This document shows positions 34,832-48,030 of a DNA stretch of 64,000 nucleotides, in pieces (the first letter of the stretch is position 1; each line of letters begins with the position of its first letter). The notes under the pieces were generated by a model that worked only from the letters and a program-made list of their open reading frames with translations, was not told the DNA's origin and did not search any database. Both the position numbers and the translations under genes were made by a program. This DNA comes from Diplolepis rosae (lineage: Eukaryota > Arthropoda > Insecta > Hymenoptera > Diplolepididae), in contig JAPYXD010000745.1 of assembly GCA_030998225.1 (NCBI GenBank), positions 558,001 to 622,000 of the forward strand. Direction: 5' to 3'.

Positions 34832-37800
34832 GCCTCAGAGAACGTAAACTGAGAACTGAAAATTAAGATACCTAGTTGATATTATAGAGATCCCGTCATT
34901 TTGATAATTATATTTAGAAGTCAAGGTGCTTAAAAACATCTTTCTCAGGAAATTTGAGCTAAGAGCTGAAAATTAAGATACCTAGTTGATATTATAGAGA
35001 TCCCGTCATTTTGAAAATTATATTTAGTAGTCCAGGTGCTTAAAAAACATCTTTCTCAGGGAACTTAAGCTGAGAACTGAAATTAAGGATACCTGGATTA
35101 TATTTTAGAGATCCCGTCGTTTTGAAAATTATATCTAGTAGTGCAGGTGCTTAAAAACCATCTTCCTCAGGTAATTTGAGATAAGAGCTGAAAATTAAGA
35201 TACCTAGTTGATATTATAAAGATCCCGTCATTTTGAAAATTATATTCAGTAGTCCAGGTGCTTAAAAAACATCTTTCTCAGGAAATTTGAGCTAAGAGCT
35301 GAAAATTAAGATACCTAGTTGATATTATAGAGATCCCGTCATTTTGAAAATTATATTTAGTAGTCCAGGTGCTTTCAAAACATCTTTCTCAGGGAAATTA
35401 AGCTGAGAACTGAAATTAAGGAAACCTAGATTATATTTTAGAGAACCCCTCATTGTGAAAATTATATCTATTAGATCAGGTGCATAAAAACCATCTTCCT
35501 CAGGAAATTTGAGCTAAGAGCTGAAAATTAAGATACCTAGCTGATATTATAAAGATCCCGTCATTTTGTAAATTATATTTAGTATTCCAGGTGCTTGAAG
35601 ACCATCTTCCTCAGGGAATTTAAGCTGAGAACTAAAATTAAGGATACCTGGATTATATTTTGGAGATCCCGTCGTTTTGAAAATTATATCTAGTAGTGCA
35701 GGTGCTTAAAAACCATCTTCCTCAGGTAATTTGAGATAAGAGCTGAAAATTAAGATACCTAGTTGATATTATAAAGATCCCGTCATTTTGAAAATTATAT
35801 TCAGTAGTCCAGGTGCTTAAAAAACATCTTCCTCAGGGAACTTAAGATAAGAACTGAAGTTAAGGACAACTGGCTTATATTTCAGAGATCCCGTCATTGT
35901 GAAAATTATATCTAGTAGTCCAGGTGCTTAAAAACCATCTGCCTCAGAGAACGTAAACTGAGAACTGAAAATTAAGATACCTAGTTGATATTATAGAGAT
36001 CCCGTCATTTTGATAATTATATTTAGAAGTCAAGGTGCTTAAAAAACATCTTTCTCATGAAATTTGAGCTAAGAGCTGAAAATTAAGATACCTAGTTGAT
36101 ATTATAGAGATCCCGTCATTTTGAAAATTATATTTAGTAGTCCAGGTGCTTAAAAAACATCTTCCTCAGGGAACTTAAGTTGAGAACAGAAATTAAGGAT
36201 ACCTGGATTATATTTTAGAGATCCCGTCGTTTTGAAAATTATATCTAGTAGTGCAGGTGCTTAAAAACCATCTTCCTCAGGTAATTTGAGATAAGAGCTG
36301 AAAATTAAGATACCTAGTTGATATTATAAAGATCCCGTCATTTTGAAAATTATATTCAGTAGTCCAGGTGCTTAAAAAACATCTTTCTCAGGAAATTTGA
36401 GCTAAGAGCTGAAAATTAAGATACCTAGTTGATATTATAAAGATCCCGTCATTTTGAAAATTATATTTAGTAGTCCAGGTGCTTAAAAAACATCTTTCTC
36501 AGGGAACTTAAGCTGAGACCTGAAATTAAGGAGACCTGGTTTGTATTTTAGAGATCCCGTCATTGTGAAAATTATATCTATTAGTGCAGGTGCTTAAAAA
36601 CCATCTTCCTCAGGAAATTTGAGCTAAGAGCTGAAAATTAAGATACCTAGTTGATATTATAAAGATCCCGTCATTTTGAAAATTATATTCAGTAGTCCAG
36701 GTGCTTAAAAAACATCTTCCTCAGGGAATTTAAGCTGAGAACTAAAATTAAGGATACCTGGATTATATTTTAGAGATCCCGTCGTTTTGAAAATTATATC
36801 TAGTAGTGCAGGTGCTTAAAAACCATCTTCCTCAGGTAATTTGAGATAAGAGCTGAAAATTAAGATACCTAGTTGATATTATAAAGATCCCGTCATTTTG
36901 AAAATTATATTCAGTAGTCCAGGTGCTTAAAAAACATCTTCCTCAGGGAACTTAAGCTAAGAACTGAAGTTAAGGACAACTGGCTTATATTTCAGAGATC
37001 CCGTCATTGTGAAAATTATATCTAGTAGTCCAGGTGCTTAAAAACCATCTGCCTCAGAGAACGTAAACTGAGAACTGAAAATTAAGATACCTAGTTGATA
37101 TTATAGAGATCCCGTCATTTTGATAATTATATTTAGAAGTCAAGGTGCTTAAAAAACATCTTTCTCATGAAATTTGAGCTAAGAGCTGAAAATTAAGATA
37201 CCTAGTTGATATTATAGAGATCCCGTCATTTTGAAAATCATATTTAGTAGTCCAGGTGCTTAAAAAACATCTTTCTCAGGGAACTTAAGCTGAGAACTGA
37301 AATTAAGGATAGCTGGATTATATTTTGGAGATCCCGTCGTTTTGAAAATTATATCTAGTAGTGCAGGTGCTTAAAAACCATCTTCCTCAGGAAATTTGAG
37401 ATAAGAGCTGAAAATTAAGATACCTAGTTGATATTATAAAGATCCCGTCATTTTGAAAATTATATTCAGTAGTCCAGGTGCTTAAAAAACATCTTTCTCA
37501 GGAAATTTGAGCTAAGAGCTGAAAATTAAGATACCTAGTTGATATTATAGAGATCCCGTCATTTTGAAAATTATATTTAGTAGTCCAGGTGCTTAAAAAA
37601 CATCTTTCTCAGGGAACTTAAGCTGAGAACTGAAATTAAGGATAGCTGGATTATATTTTAGAGATGCCGTCATTGTGAAAATTATATCTATTAGTGCAGG
37701 TGCTTAAAAACCATCTTCCTCAGGAAATTTGAGCTAAGAGCTGAAAATTAATATACCTAGCTGATATTATAAAGATCCCGTCATTTTGAAAATTATATTC

Positions 37801-38050
37801 AGTAGTCCAGGTGCTTAAAAAACATCTTACACAGGGAATTTAAAGTGAGAACTAAAATTAAGGATACCTGGATTATATTTTAGAGATCCCGTCGTTTTGA
37901 AAATTATATCTAGTAGTGCAGGTGCTTAAAAACCATCTTCCTCAGGTAATTTGAGATAAGAGCTGAAAATTAAGATACCTAGTTGATATTATTAAGATCC
38001 CGTCATTTTGAAAATTATATTCAGTAGTCCAGGTGCTTAAAAAACATCTT
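34832..38050. repeat. 10-monomer HOR (1,110 bp)
   Basis: D starts at 34,833, 35,942 and 37,052 (1,109 and 1,110 bp). The order is D, A, B, A3, A, B, A, B, A3, C, found twice in full and a third time to about 38,050, where an A replaces C. Shared private marks between units are CTCATGAAATTTGAGC (36,053 and 37,162) and GGCTTATATTTCAGAG (35,872 and 36,982). Confidence 0.92.
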
Positions 38051-41000
38051 TCTCAGGAAATTTGAGCTAAGAGCTGAAAATTAAGATACCTAGTTGATAT
38101 TATAGAGACCCTGTCATTTTGATAATTATATTTAGAAGTCAAGGTGCTTAAAAAACATCTTCCTCTGGGAATTTAAGCTGAGAACTAAAATTAAGGATAC
38201 CTGGATTATATTTTAGAGATCCCGTCATTGTGAAAATTATATTCAGTAGTGCAGGTGCTTAAAAAACATCTTTCTTAGGAAATTTGAGCTAAGAGCTGAA
38301 AATCAAGATACCTAGTTGATATTATAGAGATCCCGTCATTTTGAAAATTATATTCAGTAGTCCAGGTTCTTAAAAAACATCTTTCTCAGGAAATTTGAGC
38401 TAAGAGCTGAAAATTAAGATACCTAGTTGATATTATAGAGATCCCTTCATTTTGAAAATTATATTTAGTAGTCCAGGTGCTTAAAAAACATCTTCCACAG
38501 GGAACTTAAGCTAAGAACTGAAGTTAAGGACAGCTGTATTATATTTTAGAGATCCCGTCGTTTTGAAAATTATATCTAGTAGTTCAGGTGCTTAAAAACC
38601 ATCTTCCTCAGGAAATTTGAGCTAAGAGCTGAAAATTAAGATACCTAGTTGATATTATAGAGATCCCGTCATTTTGAAAATTATATTTAGTATTCCAGGT
38701 GCTCAAAAAACATCTTCCTCAGGGAACTTAAGCTAAGAACTGAAGTTAAGGACAACTAGAATATATTTTAGAGATCCCGTCATTGTGAAAATTAAATCTA
38801 GTAGTCCAGGTGCTTAAAAACCATCTTTCTCAGGAAATTTGAGCTAAGAGCTGAAAATTAAGATACCTAGCTGATATTATAAAGATCCCGTCATTTTGAA
38901 AATTATATTCAGTAGTCCAGGTGCTTAAAAAACATCTTCCTCAGGGAATTTAAGGTGAGAACTAAAATTAAGGATACCTGGATTATATTTTGGAGATCCC
39001 GTCGTTATGAAAATTATATCTAGTAGTGCAGGTGCTTAAAAACCATCTTCCTCAGGAAATTTGAGCTAAGAGCGGAAAATTAAGATACCTAGTTGAAATT
39101 ATAAAGATCCCGTCATTTTGAAAATTATATTCAATAGTCCAGGTGCTTAAAAAACATCTTTCTCAGGGACTTTAAGCTGAGAACTAAAATTAAGGATACC
39201 TGGATTATATTTTGGAGATCCCGTCGTTTTGAAAATTATATCTAGTAGTGCAGGTGCTTAAAAACCATCTTCCTCAGGAAATTTGAGCTACGAGCTGAAA
39301 ATTAAGATACCTAGTTGATATTATAAAGATCCCGTCATTTTGAAAATTATATTCAGTAGTCCAGGTGCTTAAAAAACATCTTCCTCAGGGAACTTAAGCT
39401 AAGAACTGAAGTTAAGGACAACTGGATTATATTTTAGAGATCCCGTCATTGTGAAAATTATATCTAGTAGTCCAGGTGCTTAAGAACCATCTGCCTTAGA
39501 GAACGTAAACTGAGAACTGAAAATTAAGATACCTAGTTGATATTATAGAGATCCCGTCATTTTGATAATTATATTTAGAAGTCAAGGTGCTTAAAAAACA
39601 TATTTCTCAGGAAATTTGAGCTAAGAACTGAAAATTAAGATACCTAGTTGATATTATAGAGATCCCGTCATTTTGGAAACTATATTTAGTAGTCCAGGTG
39701 CTTAAAAAACATCTTTCTCAGGGAACTTAAGCTGAGAACTGAAATTAAGGATAGCTGGATTATATTTTGGAGATCCCGTCGTTTTGAAAATTATATCTAG
39801 TAGTGCAGGTGCTTAAAAACCATCTTCCTCAGGTAATTTGAGATAAGAGCTGAAAATTAAGATACCTAGTTGATATTATAAAGATCCCGTCGTTTTGAAA
39901 ATTATATATAGTAGTTCAGGTTCTTAAAAACATCTTTCTCAGGAAATTTGAGCTAAGAGCTGAAAATTAAGATACCTAGTTGATATTATAGAGTTCCCGT
40001 CATTTTGAAAATTATATTTAGTAGTCCAGGTGCTTAAAAAACATCTTTCTCATGGAACTTAAGCTGAGTACAAAAATTAAGGATACCTGGATTATATTTT
40101 TGAGATCCCGTCATTGTGAAAATTATATCTAGTAGTGCAGGTGCTTAAAACCCATCTTCCTCAGGAAATTTGAGCTAAGAGCTGAAAATTAAGATACCTA
40201 GTTGATATTATAAAGATCCCGTCATTTTGAAAATTATATTCAGTAGTCCAGGTGCTTAAAAAACATCTTCCTCAGGGAATTTAAGCTAAGAACTAAAATT
40301 AAGGATACCTGGATTATATTTTGGAGATCCCGTCGTGTTGAAAATTATATATATTATTTCAGGGGCTTAAAAACCATCTTCCTCAGGTAATTTGTGATAA
40401 GAGCTGAAAATTAAGATACCTAGTTGATATTGTAAAGATCCCGTCATTTTGAAAATTATATTTAGTAGTCCAGGTGCTTAAAAAACATCTTCCTCAGGGA
40501 ACTTAAGCTAAGAACTGAAGTTAAGGACAACTGGCTTATATTTCAGAGATCCCGTCATTGTGAAAATTATATCTAGTAGTCCAGGTGCTTAAGAACCATC
40601 TGCCTTAGAGAACGTAAACTGAGAACTGAAAATTAAGATACCTAGTTGATATTATAGAGATCCCGTCATTTTGATAATTATATTTAGAAGTCAAGGTGCT
40701 TAAAAAACATATTTCTCAGGAAATTTGAGCTAAGAGCTGAAAATTAAGATACCTAGTTGATATTATAGAGATCCCGTCATTTTGAAAATTATATTTAGTA
40801 GTCCAGGTACTTAAAAAACATCTTCCTCAGGGACCATAAGCTGAGAACTGAAATTAAGGATACCTGGATTATATTTTAGAGATCCCGTCGTTTTGAAAAT
40901 TATATCTAGTAGTGCAGGTGCTTAAAAACCATCTTCCTCAGGTAATTTGAGATAAGAGCTGAAAATTAAGATACCTAGTTGATATTATAAAGATCCCGTC

Positions 41001-41160
41001 ATTTTGAAAATTATATTCAGTAGTCCAGGTGCTTAAAAAACATCTTTCTCAGGAAATTTGAGCTAAGAGCTGAAAATTAAGATACCTAGTTGATATTATA
41101 GAGATCCCGTCATTTTGAAAATTATATTTAGTAGTCCAGGTGTTTAAGAAACATCTTCCT
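38051..41160. repeat. Mixed stretch, ending in another 10-monomer unit
   Basis: About 28 monomers. D starts at 39,494 and 40,603 are 1,109 bp apart, and the unit between them has the same monomer order as the 34.8-38.05 kb HOR, including GGCTTATATTTCAGAG (near 40,530). The first CTTCCACAGGG mark occurs at 38,495. Both D copies here carry the CTTAAGAACCATCTGCCTTA variant. Confidence 0.87.
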
Positions 41161-43600
41161 CAGGGGACTTAAGCTAAGAACTGAAATTAAGGATACCTGG
41201 ATTATATTTTAGAGATGCCGTCATTGTGAAAATTATATCTAGTAGTGCAGGTGCTTAAAAACCATCTTACTCAGAAAACTTTAGCTAAGAGCTGAGAATA
41301 AAGATACCTAGTTGATATTATAGAGACCCTGTCATTTTGTAATTATATTTAGAAGTCAAGGTGCTTAAAAAACATCTTCCTCAGGGAATTTAAGCTGAGG
41401 ACTGAAATTAAGGATACCTGGATTATATTTTAGAGATCCCGTCATTGTGAAAATTATATTCAGTAGTCCAGGTGCTTAAAAAACATCTTTCTTAGGAAAT
41501 TTGAGCTAAGAGCTGAAAATTAAGATACCTAGTTGATATTATAGAGATCCCGTCATTTTGAAAATTATATTCAGTAGTCCAGGTGCTTAAAAAACATCTT
41601 CCTCAGGGGACTTAAGCTAAGAACTGAAATTAAGGATACCTGGATTATATTTTAGGGATGCCGTCATTGTGAAAATTATATCTAGTAGTGCAGGTGCTTA
41701 AAAACCATCTTACTCAGAAAACTTTAGCTAAGAGCTGAGAATAAAGATACCTAGTTGATATTATAGAGACCCTGTCATTTTGTAATTATATTTAGAAGTC
41801 AAGGTGCTCAAAAAACATCTTCCTCAGGGAATTTAAGCTGAGAACTAAAATTAAGGATACCTGGATTATATATTAGAGATCCCGTCATTTTGAAAATTAT
41901 ATTCAGTAGTCCAGGTGCTTAAAAAACATCTTTCTTAGGAAATTTGAGCTAAGAACTGAAAATTAGGATACCTAGTTGATATTGTAGAGATCACGTCATT
42001 TTGATAATCATATTTAGAAGTCAAGGTGCTTAAAAAACATCTTCCTCAGGAAATTTGAGCTAAGAGCTGAAAATTAAGATACCTAGTTGATATTATAGAG
42101 ATCCTGTCATTTTCAAAATTAAATTTAGTAGTCCAGGTGCTTAAAAACATCTTCCTCAGGGGACTTAAGCTAAGAACTGAAATTAAGGATACCTGGATTA
42201 TATTTTAGGGATGCCGTCATTGTGAAAATTATATCTAGTAGTGCAGGTGCTTAAAAACCATCTTACTCAGAAAACTTTAGCTAAGAGCTGAGAATAAAGA
42301 TACCTAGTTGATATTATAGAGACCCTGTGATTTTGTAACTATATTTAGAAGTCAAGGTGCTTAAAAAACATCTTCCTCAGGGAAATTAAGCTGAGAACTG
42401 AAATTAAGGATACCTGGATTATATTTTAGAGATCCCGTCATTGTGATAATTATATTCAGTAGTCCAGGTGCTTAAAAAACATCTTTCTTAGGAAATTTGA
42501 GCTAAGAGCTGAAAATTAAGATACCTAGTTGATATTATAGAGATCCCGTCATTTTGAAAATTATATTCAGTAGTCCAGGTGCTTAAAAAACATCTTCCTC
42601 AGGGGACTTAAGCTAAGAACTGAAATTAAGGATACCTGGATTATATTTTAGGGATGCCGTCATTGTGAAAATTATATCTAGTAGTGCAGGTGCTTAAAAA
42701 CCATCTTACTCAGAAAACTTTAGCTAAGAGCTGAGAATAAAGATACCTAGTTGATATTATAGAGACCCTGTCATTTTGTAATTATATTTAGAAGTCAAGG
42801 TGCTTAAAAAACATCTTCCTCAGGGAATTTAAGCTGAGAACTAAAATTAAGGATACCTGGATTATATTTTAGAGATCCCGTCATTGTGAAAATTATATTC
42901 AGTAGTCCAGGTGCTTAAAAAACATCTTTCTTAGGAAATTTGAGCTAAGAACTGAAAATTAGGATACCTAGTTGATATTGTAGAGATCACGTCATTTTGA
43001 TAATCATATTTAGAAGTCAAGGTGCTTAAAAAACATCTTCCTCAGGAAATTTGAGCTAAGAGCTGAAAATTAAGATACCTAGTTGATATTATAGAGATCC
43101 TGTCATTTTCAAAATTATATTTAGTAGTCCAGGTGCTTAAAAACATCTTCCTCAGGGGACTTAAGCTAAGAACTGAAATTAAGGATACCTGGATTATATT
43201 TTAGGGATGCCGTCATTGTGAAAATTATATCTAGTAGTGCAGGTGCTTAAAAACCATCTTACTCAGAAAACTTTAGCTAAGAACTGAGAATAAAGATACC
43301 TAGTTGATATTATAGAGACCCTGTCATTTTGTAATTATATTTAGAAGTCAAGGTGCTTAAAAAACATCTTCCTCAGGGAATTTAAGCTTAGAACTAAAAT
43401 TAAGGATACCTGGATTATATTTTAGAGATCCCGTCATTGTGAAAATTATATTCAGTAGTCCAGGTGCTTAAAAAACATCTTTCTTAGGAAATTTGAGCTA
43501 AGAGCTGAAAATTAAGATACCTAGTTGATATTATAGAGATCCCGTCATTTTGAAAATTATATTGAGTAGTCCAGGTGCTTAAAAAACATCTTTCTCAGGA
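41161..43600. repeat. 9-monomer HOR (996 bp)
   Basis: CAGGGGACTTAAGC stands at 41,161, 41,604, 42,157, 42,600 and 43,153, with intervals of 443, 553, 443 and 553 bp. The F monomer follows each at 108-109 bp (41,269, 41,712, 42,265, 42,708 and 43,261). The unit is therefore 4+5 monomers, 996 bp, present twice with part of a third. F monomers lacking one base make the unit a little shorter than 9 x 111. Units differ by only a few bases by eye, such as AGAGATGCC and AGGGATGCC at the first B. Confidence 0.93.
41269..41378 (+). repeat. Type F monomer (ACTCAGAAAACTTTAGC), 110 bp
   Basis: Reference F monomer. Its marks are ACTCAGAAAACTTTAGC, GAGCTGAGAATAAAGATACC, GAGACCCTGTCATTTTG with one base missing before TAATTATA, and the AGAAGTCAAGG 3' module. 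The GATC site is lost in this form (GACC). F is confined to the right part of the window, at about 41,269, 41,712, 42,265, 42,708, 43,261, 45,368, 46,700, 50,916, 51,692, 53,022, 54,685, 55,460, 56,237 and 57,014. The copies at 45,368, 46,700, 50,916 and from 54,685 on have a normal GATC core (GATCCCGTC, or GATCCGGTC at 54,685), so F is itself split into two 3' versions. Confidence 0.9.
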
Positions 43601-44589
43601 AATTTGAGCTAAGAGCTGAAAATTAAGATACCTAGTTGATATTATAGAGATCCCGTCATTTTGAAAATTATATTTAGTAGTCCAGGTTCTTAAAAAACAT
43701 CTTCCACAGGGAACTTAAGCTAAGAACTGAAGTTAAGGACAGCTGTATTATATTTTAGAGATCCCGTCATTGTCAAAATTATATCTAGTAGTCCAGGTGC
43801 TTGAAAAGAATCTTTCTCAGGGAACTTAAGCTGAGAACTGAAATTAAGGATACCTGGATTATATTTTAGAGATGCCGTCATTGTGAAAATTATATCTAGT
43901 AGTGCAGGTGCTTAAAAACCATCTTCCTCAGGAAATTTGAGCTAAGAGCTGAAAATTAACATACCTAGTTGATATTATAGAGACCCTGTCATTTTGATAA
44001 TTATATTTAGAAGTCGAGGTGCTTAAAAACATCTTCCTCAGGGAATTTAAGCTGAGAACTAAAATTAAGGATACCTGGATTATATTTTAGAGATCCCGTC
44101 ATTGTGAAAATTATATTCAGTAGTCCAGGTGCTTAAAAAACATCTTTCTTAGGAAATTTGAGCTAAGAGCTGAAAATTAAGATACCTAGTTGATATTATA
44201 GAGATCCCGTCATTTTGAAAATTATATTCAGTAGTCCAGGTGCTTAAAAAACATCTTTCTCAGGAAATTTGAGCAAAGAGCTGAAAATTAAGATACCTAG
44301 TTGATATTATAGAGATCCCGTCATTTTGAAAATTATATTCAGTAGTCCAGGTGCTTAAAAAACATCTTCCACAGGGAACTTAAGCTAAGAACTGAAGTTA
44401 AGGACAGCTGTATTATATTTTAGAGATCCCGTCATTGTGAAAATTATATCTAGTAGTCCAGGTGCTTAAAAACTATCTGCCTCAGGGAACGTAATCTGAG
44501 AACTGAAAATTAAGATACCTAGTTGATATTATAGAGATCCCGTCAATTTGATAATTATATTTAGAAGTCAAGATGCTTAAAAAACATCT
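43601..44589. repeat. Mixed stretch with CTTCCACAGGG marks
   Basis: About nine monomers. CTTCCACAGGGAACTTAAGC appears at 43,704 and 44,369 (first C of CCACAGG), 665 bp or six monomers apart, and each is followed by GGACAGCTGTATTATATTTT. A G-type monomer with AACATACCTAG and GACCCTGTC lies near 43,925; the same type returns at about 49,915, 50,475, 52,360 and 53,690. Confidence 0.85.
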
Positions 44590-47250
44590 TCCTCAGGGAA
44601 ATTAAGCTGAGAACTAAAATTAAGGACAACTGGATTATATTTTAGAGATCCCGTCGTTTTGAAAATTATATCTAGTAGTTCAGGTGCTTAAAAACCATCT
44701 TACTCAGGAAATTTGAGCTAAGAGATGAAAATTAAGATACCTAGTTGATATTATAGAGATCCCGTCATTTTGAAAATTATATTTAGTAGTCCAGGTGCTT
44801 AGAAAACATCTGCCTCAGGGGACTTAAGCTAAGAACTGAAATTAAGGATACCTGTATTATATTTTAGAGATGCCGTCATTTTGAAAATTATATCTAGTAG
44901 TTCCGGGGCTTAAAAACCATCATCCTCAGGAAATTTAAGCTAAGAGCTGAAAATTAAGATACCTAGTTGATATTATAGAGATCCCGTCATTTTGAAAATT
45001 ATATTTAGTAGTCCAGGTGCTTAAAAAACATCTTCCTCAGGGAACTTAAGCTAAGAACTGAAGTTAAGGACAGCTGGATTATATTTTAGAGATCCCGTCA
45101 TTGTGAAAATTATATCTAGTAGTCCAGGTGCTTAAATACCATCTGCCTCAGGGAACATAATCTGAGAACTGAAAATTAAGATACCTAGTTGATATTATAG
45201 AGATCCCGTCATTTTGATTAATATATTTAGAAGTCAATGTGCTTAAAAAACATCTTCCTCAGGGAATTTAAGCTGAGAACTAAAATTAGGGATACCTGGA
45301 TTATATTTTAGAGATCCCGTCATTGTGAAAATTATATCTAGTAGTTCAGGTGCTTAAAAACCATCTTACTCAGAAAACTTTAGCTAAGAGCTGAGAATAA
45401 AGATACCTAGTTGATATTATAGAGATCCCGTCATTTTGAAAACCATATTTAGTAGTCCTGGTGCTTAAAAAACATATTCCTCAGGGAACTTAATCTAAGA
45501 ACTTAAACTAAGGATACCTGGATTGTATTTTAGAGATCCCGTCATTTTGAAAATTATATTTAGAATTCCATGTTCCTGAAATACATCTTCCAAAGGGAAT
45601 TTAAGCTGAGAACTAAAATTAAGGATACCTGGAGTATATTTTGGAGATCCCGTCGTTTTGAAAATTATATCTAGTAGTGCAGGTGCTTAAAAACCATCTT
45701 CCTCAGGAAATTTGAGCTAAGAGCTGAAAATTAAGATACCTAGTTGATATTATAAAGATCCCGTCATTTTGAAAATTATATTCAGTAGTCCAGGTGCTTA
45801 AAAAACATCTTCCTCAGGGAATTTGAGCTAAGAGCTGAAAATTAAGATACCTAGTTGATATTATAGAGATCCCGTCATTTTGATAATTATATTTAGAAGT
45901 CAAGGTGCTTAAAAAACATCTTCCTCAGGGAATTTAAGCTGAGAACTAAAATTAAGGATACCTGGATTATATTTTAGAGATCCCGTCGTTTTGAAAATTA
46001 TATCTAGTAGTTCAGGTGCTTAAAAACCATCTTCCTCAGGAAATTTGAGCTAAGAGCTGAAAATTAAGATACCTAGTTGATATTATAAAGATCCTGTCAT
46101 TTTCAAAATTATATTTAGTAGTCCAGGTGCTTAGAAAACATCTGCCTCAGGGGACTTAAGCTAAGAACTGACATTAAGGATACCTGTATCATTTTATAGA
46201 GATCCCGTCATTTTGAAAATTATATCTAGTAGTGCAGGTGCTTAAAAACCATCATCCTCAGGAAATTTGAGCTAAGAGCTGAAAATTAAGATACCTAGTT
46301 GATATTATAGAGATCCCGTCATTTTGAAAATTATATTTAGTAGTCCAGGTGCTTAAAAAACATCTTCCTCAGGGAACTTAAGCTAAGAACTGAAGTTAAG
46401 GACAGCTGGATTATATTTTAGAGATCCCGTCATTTTGAAAATTATATTTAGTAGTCCAGGTGATTAAAAAACATCTTCCTCAGGGAACGTAATCTGAGAA
46501 CTGAAAATTAAGATACCTAGTTGATATTATAGAGATCCCGTCATTTTGATAATTATATTTAGAAGTCAAGGTGCTTAAAAAACATCTTCCTCAGGGAATT
46601 TAAGCTGAGAACTAAAATTAAGGATACCTGGATTATATTTTAGAGATCCCGTCATTGTGAAAATTATATCTAGTAGTCCAGGTGCTTAAAAACCATCTTA
46701 CTCAGAAAACTTTAGCTAAGAGCTGAGAATAAAGATACCTAGTTGATATTATAGAGATCCCGTCATTTTGAAAACCATATTTAGTAGTCCTGGTGCTTAA
46801 AAAACATCTTCCTCAGGGAACTTAATCTAAGAACTTAAACTAAGGATACCTGGATTGTATTTTAGAGATCCCGTCATTTTGAAAATTATATTTAGAATTC
46901 CATGTTCCTGAAATACATCTTCCAAAGGGAATTTAAGCTGAGAACTAAAATTAAGGATACCTGGATTATATTTTGGAGATCCCGTCGTTTTGAAAATTAT
47001 ATCTAGTAGTCCAGGTGCTTAAAAACCATCTTCCTCAGGAAATTTGAGCTAAGAGCTGAAAATTAAGATACCTAGTTGATATTATAAAGATCCCGTCATT
47101 TTGAAAATTATATTCAGTAGTCCAGGTGCTTAAAAAACATCTTCCTCAGGGAATTTGAGCTAAGAGCTGAAAATTAAGATACCTAGTTGATATTATAAAG
47201 ATCCCGTCATTTTCAAAATTATATCTAGTAGTCCAGGTGCTTAAAAACCA
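44590..47250. repeat. 12-monomer HOR (1,332 bp), two units
   Basis: Four independent marks repeat at exactly 1,332 bp: TGCCTCAGGGGACTTAAG (44,811 and 46,143), ACTCAGAAAAC (45,368 and 46,700), CAAAGGG of the X monomer (45,591 and 46,923) and the unusual CCTCAGGGAATTTGAGC (45,822 and 47,154). The unit contains the C, D-like, B, F, Y, X series. Two units, then the pattern stops. Confidence 0.92.
45479..45700 (+). repeat. Y-X monomer pair with GAATTC and CCAAAGGG
   Basis: This is a diagnostic dimer. Y (45,479-45,589) has CTTAATCTAAGAACTTAAAC and a tail with TAGAATTCCATGTTCCTG and AAATACATC, so it carries an EcoRI-type GAATTC absent from ordinary monomers. X (45,590-45,700) starts CCAAAGGGAATTTAAGC in place of CCTCAGGG. 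The CCAAAGGG mark recurs at about 45,590, 46,922, 51,027, 54,906, 55,682, 56,459 and 57,236 and nowhere earlier. Some copies of the pair have a C-type monomer in place of Y but keep the same tail (for example 54,795-54,905 and 56,347-56,458). Confidence 0.9.
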
Positions 47251-48030
47251 TCTTACTCAGGGATCTTAAGCTGAGAACTGAAATTAAGGATACCTGGATT
47301 ATATTTTGGAGATCCCGTCATTTTGAAAATTATATCTAGTAGTGCAGGTGCTTAAAAACCATCTTCCTCAGGAAATTTGAGCTAAGAGCTGAAAATTAAG
47401 ATACCTAGTTGATATTATAAAGATCCCGTCATTTTGAAAATTATATTCAGTAGTCCAGGTGCTTAAAAAACATCTTTCTCAGGGAACTTAAGCTGAGAAC
47501 TAAAATTAAGGATAGCTGGATTATATTTTTGAGATCCCGTCATTTAAAAAATTACTTTTAGTGTTCCAAGTGCCTAAAATACATCTTCCTCAGGGAACTT
47601 CAGCTGAGAACTGAAATTAAGGATAGTTGGATTATATTTTAGAGATCCCGTCATTTTGAAAATTATATCTAGTAGTGCAGGTGCTTAAAAACCATCATCC
47701 TCAGGAAATTTGAGCTAAGAGCTGAAAATTAAGATACCTAGTTGATATTATAGAGATCCCGTCATTTTGAAAATTATATTTAGTAGTCCAGGTGCTTAAA
47801 AAACATCTTCCTCAGGGAACTTAAGCTAATAACTGAAGTTAAGGACAACTAGATTATATTTTAGAGATTCCGTCATTTTGAAAACTATATCTAGTAGTGC
47901 AGGTGCTTAAAAACCATCATCCTCAGGAAATTTGAGCTAAGAGCTGAAAATTAAGATACCTAGTTGATATTATAGAGATCCCGTCATTTTGAAAATTATA
48001 TTTAGTAGTCCAGGTGCTTAAAAACCATCT
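47251..48030. repeat. Mixed stretch, about seven monomers
   Basis: A and B types. The first GTGTTCCAAGTGCCTAAAA tail, a hallmark of the H block, occurs at about 47,560 with ATTTAAAAAATTACTTTTAG before it. CATCATCCTCAGG is the usual A start here. Confidence 0.85.
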
